A stretch of 11,921 nt of DNA from CAZOIA01 sp964579675. GTDB lineage: Bacteria > Planctomycetota > Phycisphaerae > UBA1845 > PWPN01. The notes under the pieces were generated by a model. The model did no database searches, had not been told where the DNA came from, and saw nothing but the letters and a program-made list of their open reading frames with translations. The position numbers and the translations under genes were made by a program. The stretch covers positions 1 through 11,921 of the forward strand of contig CAZOIA010000169.1 in assembly GCA_964579675.1 (NCBI GenBank), written 5' to 3'. Below, piece after piece: positions 6,470 to 11,921 of this stretch (within the stretch, counting starts at the first letter, position 1; every line of letters begins with the position of its first letter).

Positions 6470-7336
6470 AAGCTCATCGTCACGGCCGATTTACACTGCG
6501 ACATCACCCGGAGCGTGGAACCGGCCCGAGAAATCGCCGGAGAAATCTGTGGGCTTCGCGCCGATGCCCTGCTGGTTCTGGGCGACGTCGGTGGCCAGGA
6601 CCCGGCCACTATAAATGATTGTCTGCATCTTTTCGACCGGTTCGCCGGTCGCAAGCTCTTCGTGGCCGGCAACCACGATCTCTGGACCGGCCCGGGCGAG
6701 GATTCACTGGATCGGCTCGAAAAGACGCTGCCCGATCTTTGCCGTCGGGCCGGTTTCCACGCCCTGGATATCGAGCCTGCGATCGTCAACGGGGTGGGGC
6801 TGGTGGGATCGATCGGGTGGTACGATTTCAGCTTCCGCCGGGTGAGCCTGGGGATTCCCCTGCGGTTTTATGAGGCGAAAGTGGCGCCCGGGGCGGCGGC
6901 GCGCCTGCCTGGATATGACCACCTGCTCGCCGACACGTCGGATATCCCCGAACCCGCCATGCGCATGGGCGCCCGATGGATGGACGGCGAGCACGTCCGC
7001 CTGCCCATGAGCGACCCTGATTTCTGCCACCTCTTGCTCGAACGATTCACCCGACACATCGAGAAGACTGCGCGAGAAGGCGACGCCATCGTCGTCGGGA
7101 TGCATCACTTGCCCTTCCGGGCGCTCGTCCCGCACAACGACGACCCGGCCCGGGAATTCGCCGCTGCGTTCATGGGCAGCGAGCTGTTCGGCGAGGTGAT
7201 GCTGTCGGAGCCGAAGGTCCGTTACGTGCTGGTGGGCCACAGCCACCGGCCCATGCGCGTTCGCTGCGGGCACATCGAGTGCATCAACGTGGGATGCACG
7301 TATGTCACCAAGCGGTATGAAATGATCGAGGTATAG
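6467..7336 (+). CDS. Calcineurin-like metallophosphoesterase
   Basis: The 289-residue protein carries the metal-binding motifs of the calcineurin-like superfamily in order: D-x-H at Asp8/His10, GD at 39-40, GNHD at 68-71, a His motif in GMHHLPF near 211-217, and GHSH at 257-260. These bind two divalent metals and cleave phosphomono- or phosphodiesters. There is no signal peptide, so it is cytoplasmic. The stretch between GNHD and GMHH is longer than in small family members and contains a WYDFSFRRVSLGIP segment that may form a substrate lid. The substrate is not predictable: nucleotides, cyclic nucleotides, phospholipid intermediates and phosphoproteins are all known within the superfamily. 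It is divergent from the ABC ATPase gene and ends 14 bases from the end of the convergent PIG-L gene. Confidence 0.92.
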   Translation: MKLIVTADLHCDITRSVEPAREIAGEICGLRADALLVLGDVGGQDPATINDCLHLFDRFAGRKLFVAGNHDLWTGPGEDSLDRLEKTLPDLCRRAGFHALDIEPAIVNGVGLVGSIGWYDFSFRRVSLGIPLRFYEAKVAPGAAARLPGYDHLLADTSDIPEPAMRMGARWMDGEHVRLPMSDPDFCHLLLERFTRHIEKTAREGDAIVVGMHHLPFRALVPHNDDPAREFAAAFMGSELFGEVMLSEPKVRYVLVGHSHRPMRVRCGHIECINVGCTYVTKRYEMIEV

Positions 7337-7350
7337 CCTTTCGCCGCCGG

Positions 7351-8106
7351 TTACGTTATTCGCAGGAGTTCCGCGATGATGTTGTTCTGCGGATAGGGAT
7401 GGCCGCGGTGCTGGCGGAATCCCTCGCCGAATGGCCGGTCGATCAGCTTGCCGCGTTCAGCCCCCGTTCGTTTCATCGCCTCGATATACTCGTCCATTCC
7501 GTGATGCTCGCGAAGCCACTCGCGTTGCGACGCATGGCAGGCGAGCATCTTCTCTTTGGCCGCCAGGACGTCAGTGATGTCCACCACGAAGTCCGGGGGC
7601 ACGGGCTTGCCGAACGGGTCCTTCAGCTCAACCGGATCAACGTAATAAAGGTGCGGGACGCTCTCGATGGGGGCGGCGGGGTCCGGGTCCTCCGTCCAGA
7701 AGTTCGGGATCGGAGCGCCGAAACAGGCGGTGCGGACCAGGCGGCTGACCGTTTCGTGATCGACCATGTAGTCCGCGGGCGGGAGCGTGATCACGATGTT
7801 TGGCCGGGCTCTGCGGACGATCTCGGTGCAGCGCCGGAGCGTCGGGGCGTCGTACATGATGAGCAGGTCCATCGCACCGGCGGCGTAGTACTCCGCGTCG
7901 AGGATGCGGGCGGCGGTCTCGGCCTCGGAATGGCGAATGCGTGCGATCTCATCCGGCCGATGCCGGACCGACCCGCAATCGCCGCTGGTGGCCGTCGCGA
8001 CGACGATCTCGCAACCGGCCTCCTGCTTGAGCCGGATCAGCGTACCCCCGCACGTGAACTCCATGTCGTCCGGATGGGCCATGAACGAAAGTACCCTTGC
8101 TGCCAT
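7351..8106 (-). CDS. PIG-L/LmbE family zinc-dependent deacetylase
   Basis: The 251-residue protein begins ARVLSFMAHPDDMEFTCGGTL; the AHPDD motif at 10-14 (His11, Asp14) is the first half of the zinc site. The third ligand is probably His117 in MVDHETVS. This family removes N-acetyl groups from sugars such as GlcNAc linked to inositol, malate or lipid, and also includes mycothiol and bacillithiol pathway enzymes. The length is normal and there is no signal peptide, so it acts in the cytoplasm or on the inner membrane face. AGGAG, complement of 8114-8118, supports the ATG at 8106. It lies 57 bases after the glycosyltransferase stop on the same strand, so it may act on a glycan built by that protein. 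Family is sure; substrate is not. Confidence 0.92.
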   Translation of the reverse strand: MAARVLSFMAHPDDMEFTCGGTLIRLKQEAGCEIVVATATSGDCGSVRHRPDEIARIRHSEAETAARILDAEYYAAGAMDLLIMYDAPTLRRCTEIVRRARPNIVITLPPADYMVDHETVSRLVRTACFGAPIPNFWTEDPDPAAPIESVPHLYYVDPVELKDPFGKPVPPDFVVDITDVLAAKEKMLACHASQREWLREHHGMDEYIEAMKRTGAERGKLIDRPFGEGFRQHRGHPYPQNNIIAELLRIT

Positions 8107-8108
8107 TG

Positions 8109-8124
8109 TCTTTCTCCTGAAAGA
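8109..8124 (-). promoter_or_regulatory. Hairpin holding the Shine-Dalgarno of the PIG-L gene
   Basis: On the minus strand TCTTTC-AGGA-GAAAGA is a perfect six-base stem with a four-base loop. The loop and first stem base form the AGGAG ribosome binding site, and the hairpin ends two bases before the ATG. It could modulate translation, but the stem is short and A-T rich. Confidence 0.35.
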
Positions 8125-8163
8125 TCGTGCGTTCCTCCACCCGTGTGCATCAACGGTTCCAGA

Positions 8164-9891
8164 CTATTCGCGTGGGGCCTGGTAGCGGTAGATGATCGCG
8201 CGGTTTGCGCCTTTGCCCTTGGGGGTGGGGCTCGACTCGGCGTGCACCGGCTCAAGCACTTCGCCGGGCAGCCTCGCCCGCTGAATCTCGTCGAAGAAAC
8301 CCGCAGACGCCTTGAGCATACGTCGTTCGTCAAAGACCAGCCAGTCCGGCTTCCGGAGCCGTGCTTCGGCCAGAATCGGCTCGACCTCCGCATCGAGCGG
8401 CGAGAACACGTGGATGCCATTGGCGTAGAACGCCACCCGATGCCGGGTCGTCAGGATGCGAGGGGTCCCGTCGGTGTGCGCGCGAATCCATTCACCCGCC
8501 CGGCGGAGGTACGCCCGGTCCGCGTGTCGCGCCTCCAACAGCCAGGGCAGCGTCGGCGCGATCATTGCGACCCCCAGAATCAACGCGACGACCCTTCGCC
8601 GCCGCGACTCGATCGTGTTCAGGATCGCCACCACACCCGCGGCCGAAAACGGCAGCGTCAAGCCTGCCAGCACCACCACGTGACGCAGGCTGAACAGGCC
8701 CCAATAATCGAAACGAATGAGCAGGGCAACGAGGATCAGGACATGCAACAGCCCGGCGGCTGCGATCAGCCGGTGGCCCCCGGGGTCTCCCTGAACGTCT
8801 CGCCGCCGGATCAGCCAGGCGATTACTGGCAGCATGAACGTCACCCGAAGCGAACGCCACCAGTTCTCAGCGATCCGTCCCAACGCCCGGCCCACGTCCG
8901 TGACGGCTGCCAGGGCCGGCGGCCCACCTGCGACCATCACGCCTTCTTGGCAGGAGCGCGGCGCGGCCAGGCAAGAGCCGCGGGCTTCAGCCCGCGCGGC
9001 GCGGAACCGGCGAGAGGCTTGTGCCATTGCCGGGCCGACGCCGCCAATGCTTGTTGAGGCAGCGTCTCGGCCCCAGAACCGCCCGATCGATTTCTTCTGC
9101 ACGAGCTTCCCGGTGACCAGCATGTAGGGCGACGCGACGAGGCCCGCTCCCAGTGCGAGGGCAAGGACGCCGGCCAGGCGCTGCCGACGCCGCCAGCCTC
9201 GGGCACCCAGTACCAGCACGGCCGCCACGACGGCCACCTCCGCACCCTCGGGGCGCAGCAGAAAGGCCAGTCCCGAGAGCACGCCCGCCACGAGTAGCCA
9301 CGCCTTGCCTCGATCACGCAGTCCGTGGACCGCCGCCGCCATCGCGAAAAGATACACCGCCAGGTGCGGCATGTCGGTCAGCCCGTCGGCCGAGAGCTGG
9401 CAGAACTCCGCCGCCGTCGCCGCCAGGGCCGCCGCGATCAGCCCGGTCCGCCGGTCGAAGACGCCGGCAGCCAACGCGTACGTCGCGATGACGACCGCCA
9501 GACCGCCGGCCAACGTGACGGCCACGGCCGCCACTTCCCAGCCGAACACCGGATCCGCGAGCGGGTCAGCAGCGGCAATGAATTGCCGCGGTCCTTGAAG
9601 CACAACGTGTGTGGCCAACACCAGCGCGGGATAAAGCGGGTGTTGTGGCTGTCGCCTCATTTCGACCACAGGATGGTCCGCCAGCCCCTGGGCGTACCAG
9701 ATGAAGTTCACGCCGTCGCGGCTGATCATGGCCCCGGTGATCGAGAGATAGAGGCGAACGGGCAGCGCAACCAGCACAACGATCGCCACCAGCGCGAGCA
9801 AGGCGTTGCGACGTGTGGTCGGTGTGCTGTTCGTCTTTCCCAAGGTCGATTCCATGCCGACGGCATGGCGGAATCCGTCGCTTTCATCCAC
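8164..9891 (-). CDS. GT39/ArnT-like membrane glycosyltransferase
   Basis: The 575-residue protein has about ten predicted membrane helices (e.g. 30-51, 116-145, 150-168, 198-230, 238-258, 376-394, 403-424, 433-450). The first extracytoplasmic loop holds ISRDGVNFIWYAQGL with Asp59, in the place of the catalytic acidic residue of PMT/ArnT enzymes, then QHPLYPAL (83-90), GLTDMPHL (170-177) and LRPEG (212-216). These are features of the GT-C fold that moves a sugar from a polyprenyl phosphate to a lipid, glycan or protein outside the membrane. The C-terminal 120 residues are soluble. The start is uncertain: GTG 9891 or ATG 9855, neither with a strong Shine-Dalgarno. Residues 292-312 are low-complexity and coincide with a palindromic DNA repeat. 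It starts 15 bases after the sulfatase stop, suggesting an operon. Acceptor unknown. Confidence 0.85.
   Translation of the reverse strand: MDESDGFRHAVGMESTLGKTNSTPTTRRNALLALVAIVVLVALPVRLYLSITGAMISRDGVNFIWYAQGLADHPVVEMRRQPQHPLYPALVLATHVVLQGPRQFIAAADPLADPVFGWEVAAVAVTLAGGLAVVIATYALAAGVFDRRTGLIAAALAATAAEFCQLSADGLTDMPHLAVYLFAMAAAVHGLRDRGKAWLLVAGVLSGLAFLLRPEGAEVAVVAAVLVLGARGWRRRQRLAGVLALALGAGLVASPYMLVTGKLVQKKSIGRFWGRDAASTSIGGVGPAMAQASRRFRAARAEARGSCLAAPRSCQEGVMVAGGPPALAAVTDVGRALGRIAENWWRSLRVTFMLPVIAWLIRRRDVQGDPGGHRLIAAAGLLHVLILVALLIRFDYWGLFSLRHVVVLAGLTLPFSAAGVVAILNTIESRRRRVVALILGVAMIAPTLPWLLEARHADRAYLRRAGEWIRAHTDGTPRILTTRHRVAFYANGIHVFSPLDAEVEPILAEARLRKPDWLVFDERRMLKASAGFFDEIQRARLPGEVLEPVHAESSPTPKGKGANRAIIYRYQAPRE
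8956..9004. repeat. Palindromic repeat inside the glycosyltransferase gene
   Basis: GCCGCGGGC (8977-8985) and GCCCGCGCGGC (8990-9000) form a hairpin with a TTCA loop and a two-base CG bulge. The 11-base word GCGCGGCGCGG occurs at 8956-8966 and again at 8994-9004. This hairpin, with its GGGCTTCAGCCC core, looks like dispersed REP-type palindromes common in GC-rich genomes. It is read in frame as an Ala/Arg-rich linker. Confidence 0.6.
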
Positions 9892-9906
9892 GTAATCCGG
9901 GATGGA

Positions 9907-11349
9907 CTACTTCTTGACCGGTTTGGCCTTCTGGGATCGGCCGTAGTAAGGGTAGCGGTCCCAGCGATCATCGTCGCCCGCTGCGCGGGGATCGCCGGTT
10001 CCCCGCATCCACCGGTCCAGCTCCGCCCGTAGCTTCTTCTTGGCGTTGGCGTAATCGGGGAATCCGGCCACATTCGCCATTTGGGCCGGGTCACGCGAGA
10101 GATCGTACAGTTCCTCCGCGGGTCGTTTGGCGCAGGCCCGTTGGAAGAAGCCCGCCACCTGCTTGTCGCTACGCCTGGTGAGGATCAGATCCTTGCTCGG
10201 CGAGTCGTCGATATCGCCGAACCGGCGTCCAAACTCGGGCACGTCCGGATCGCCGGCCGGCCAGCGGTCCGGGTGCAGGTTCCGGATGTAGAGGAATTCC
10301 CTCGTGCGGATCGCCCGCACCGGGTAGCTCAGGTTCCCCGGGCGGGAGTTCGCGTGCCGTTCGCGCTCCAGATACACGCGGTCACGCGGCGCGGATGCTT
10401 CACCCGCGAGCACGTCGAGGAAGCTCCGGCCGGTCGTCTCCGGCGGCGGCTTCAGGCCGGCGGCCTGAAGAAACGTCGGCGCGAAATCGGTGAAACTGAT
10501 GAATTCATCGACCCGCCGGCCGCTCTTCACCTTCGCCGGCCACTGGACGGCCAGCGGCATGCGCGTGCCCGAGTCGTACAGGTTGGTCTTGGCCCGGGGG
10601 AACGGCATCCCGTTGTCGCTGGTCACGACGACGATCGTATTATCCGTTCGGCCCGCCGCTTCGAGCCGCTCGAGCAGCTCGCCGACCTGGCGATCGAACC
10701 GCTGCACCTCGACGCAGTAGTCCAGGATGTCGCTGCGCACCTCCGGAGTGTCGGGCAGGAACGGCGGGACCGCGACGTCGTCGATCTTCATGCCGGCTTC
10801 CCTGCCGGAGCCTTTCTCATAGGGCCGATGCGGGTCGGTACTGCCGAACCAGAAGCAGAACGGCTTGTCTTCCGGCACGGTGCGGAGAAAAGCCTGGAAG
10901 CTCTTGAACCGCGGCCCGGCGGGGTTGCGGGTCCGCCCGCCGGCCTCGATGTTGCCCGGCCCCCAACCCTTGCGGGTGCACCCGACCACGTAGCCGGCTG
11001 CCTCCAGAATGTCGGGGTAGACCGCGAACCGCTTGGGCAGCGTGCTCCAGAGGTTCCCGCCCTCGGCCAGCCGGTGGGGAGTTTGTCCGGTGAGGATCGC
11101 ACCGCGAGAGGGTGTGCACGACGGCGTCGTGCAGAAGGCATGGGTGAAGAGAACACCCGCAGTGGCGATCCGATCAAACGTCGGCGTCCTGACGACCTTG
11201 TCACCGTAGGAACCCGCGTGCGGCCAGGACCAATCATCCGCGATCGCGAACAGGATACTTGGCCGGGCGTCCGCCCGGCCCGGGCCATCGGATGCCATGA
11301 GCGTCGAAGCAGAAAACACCAAGGGCAGCAGTGCCAACGTCGCTTTCAT
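9907..11349 (-). CDS. Secreted sulfatase (formylglycine-dependent)
   Basis: The 480-residue protein starts with a signal peptide: Lys2, a hydrophobic stretch of residues 4-17, and likely cleavage near Ala19. The alkaline-phosphatase-fold sulfatase domain follows. Metal ligands Asp38-Asp39 are in FAIADDWSW, the active site is CTPSRGAILTGQ with Cys78 as the residue converted to formylglycine, then STDPHRPY, and SDNG with a following Lys in the second metal and sulfate site. Length is typical of planctomycete sulfatases. It removes sulfate esters from glycans or other substrates, outside the cytoplasmic membrane. The Cys type needs a formylglycine-generating or anaerobic maturase enzyme, which is not in the window. 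GGAGG (complement of 11356-11360) lies six bases before the ATG. It is first in a possible operon with the glycosyltransferase and deacetylase. The substrate cannot be read from sequence; the Lys-rich tail is unusual but minor. Confidence 0.95.
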   Translation of the reverse strand: MKATLALLPLVFSASTLMASDGPGRADARPSILFAIADDWSWPHAGSYGDKVVRTPTFDRIATAGVLFTHAFCTTPSCTPSRGAILTGQTPHRLAEGGNLWSTLPKRFAVYPDILEAAGYVVGCTRKGWGPGNIEAGGRTRNPAGPRFKSFQAFLRTVPEDKPFCFWFGSTDPHRPYEKGSGREAGMKIDDVAVPPFLPDTPEVRSDILDYCVEVQRFDRQVGELLERLEAAGRTDNTIVVVTSDNGMPFPRAKTNLYDSGTRMPLAVQWPAKVKSGRRVDEFISFTDFAPTFLQAAGLKPPPETTGRSFLDVLAGEASAPRDRVYLERERHANSRPGNLSYPVRAIRTREFLYIRNLHPDRWPAGDPDVPEFGRRFGDIDDSPSKDLILTRRSDKQVAGFFQRACAKRPAEELYDLSRDPAQMANVAGFPDYANAKKKLRAELDRWMRGTGDPRAAGDDDRWDRYPYYGRSQKAKPVKK

Positions 11350-11699
11350 GATCTGCCTCCGGAAGTCATTGGGAATCCACCCCCCAACCGGGCTTTCCCA
11401 GATAGCCGCTCTACTACCGCGGCAAACCCGGCACGTCGGTGATCGTAACCGACCCGAACCTGAGGTTCACGCGGCAACCGGGCCAGGGGACAGTAGTGTG
11501 GGCGAATCGTGCCTTCTCGCCGCCCCACGGGTCTGACAAGCCGAGTTCCCAGGGCAGTAACGATCAGCGTTGTTGAAACGTTCCGGCAGATACCCGGCCA
11601 ACCCGCCCTGGCGAACCGGGAGCACCCTGGAGTTGGAGGATTACCGATAGCGGTCCAGGGGGCGGAACGTAAGCCCTTAAACGACAAGACCTTGTGTCA

Positions 11700-11715
11700 G
11701 CAAGGCCGCCCTTGC
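11700..11715. repeat. Perfect short hairpin upstream of sulfatase
   Basis: GCAAGG (11700-11705) pairs with CCTTGC (11710-11715) around CCGC. An imperfect hairpin with arms ACAAG and CTTGT lies directly before it. Neither is followed by a T-tract on either strand, so a terminator is not supported. Confidence 0.4.
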
Positions 11716-11823
11716 CCCAGGGCCGGGGCGGGCGTGAGGCGGCCAATCGCTTCTCATGGGGGTGTGATAAGGTGCCCGGTTCAGGATATCATGTAGTAGG
11801 TTCAGTGTCGCGGACGGTCCATT

Positions 11824-11841
11824 CGGGTCACACGGGTCACA
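11824..11841. repeat. Two tandem copies of CGGGTCACA
   Basis: The 9-mer occurs twice without a gap. It could be a binding-site pair or simple slippage; two copies are too few to decide. Confidence 0.4.
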
Positions 11842-11921
11842 GTGGGGATCATGTGTCGATGATGTCACTGGGATTGCGGTACGGTCAACGTGATTCGCGA
11901 GCAGTGAGTGCGGGTGTGAAT

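Larger units (their letters stand above)
11361..11921. other. Gene-free 561-base region upstream of the sulfatase
   Basis: I see no supported gene here. The open frames are short, lack Shine-Dalgarno sequences and have no recognisable domain. The region should contain the sulfatase promoter, but no convincing -35/-10 pair is visible on the minus strand. It holds a perfect six-base hairpin at 11700-11715 next to a second imperfect one, and a doubled 9-mer at 11824-11841. Confidence 0.6.

Noticed and set aside
7399..9057. 552-codon open frame on the + strand
   Set aside because: It is antisense to the PIG-L and glycosyltransferase genes. It lacks domains and is rich in Arg, Gly, His and Gln, as expected from a shadow frame in GC-rich DNA. 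Both minus-strand genes have clear family motifs.
10081..11442. 453-codon open frame on the + strand
   Set aside because: It lies opposite the sulfatase, which carries the complete active-site motifs. Its translation has shadow-frame composition and no family signature.
11346..11687. 113-codon minus-strand frame upstream of the sulfatase
   Set aside because: It overlaps the sulfatase start and its Shine-Dalgarno, has no good start context, and has no recognised domain. A decayed gene cannot be excluded but is not supported.
11509..11796. 95-codon + strand frame in the terminal region
   Set aside because: There is no ribosome binding site or domain, and the composition is typical of chance frames in GC-rich DNA.

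Overview
The window looks like two unrelated pieces of DNA joined near position 1640. Bases 1 to about 1630 are AT-rich, with A/T-ending codons and poly-T terminators. From about 1650 to the end the DNA is strongly GC-rich, with G/C-ending codons. The change is abrupt and cuts a histidine kinase gene just after its N box, before the ATP-binding G boxes. A metagenome assembly chimera is the simplest explanation; a real transfer boundary is possible but less likely. The GC-rich part (sulfatase, LmbE/PIG-L deacetylase, FtsX-type exporter, small conserved unknown) suggests a planctomycete-like bacterium. The AT-rich part resembles an uncultured anaerobe that I cannot place.

AT-rich part, all on the + strand: the 3' end of a nitroreductase (3-305), a hairpin terminator (355-390), a one-domain cyclophilin (407-934), a second weaker terminator, then nikR (1065-1481). 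In front of nikR is a good candidate NikR operator that covers the -10 box, which suggests nickel-dependent autoregulation. A short repeat-bearing spacer with a weak terminator follows.

GC-rich part: a soluble histidine kinase fragment (1614-2303, minus) is divergent from a 95-residue protein of unknown function (2476-2763, plus). The 172-bp region between them holds three possible stems, two of which cannot form together. Next is a minus-strand ABC exporter pair: the ATPase (5673-6413) and a 980-residue double-FtsX permease (2774-5716), with a 44-bp overlap. A calcineurin-like phosphoesterase (6467-7336, plus) is divergent from the ATPase gene and convergent with the next cluster. That cluster is a minus-strand set with short gaps: secreted sulfatase (9907-11349), GT39-like membrane glycosyltransferase (8164-9891) and PIG-L deacetylase (7351-8106). 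It may be one transcription unit acting on a glycan or glycolipid at or outside the membrane. The last 561 bases (11361-11921) hold no gene I can support.

The ABC pair may export a lipid-linked product or respond to envelope stress, but no adaptor or outer-membrane partner is in the window. I see no CRISPR array, tRNA, rRNA, transposase or phage gene. The most useful second looks are the junction, the nikR operator, the structured divergent region, and the palindromic repeat inside the glycosyltransferase gene.
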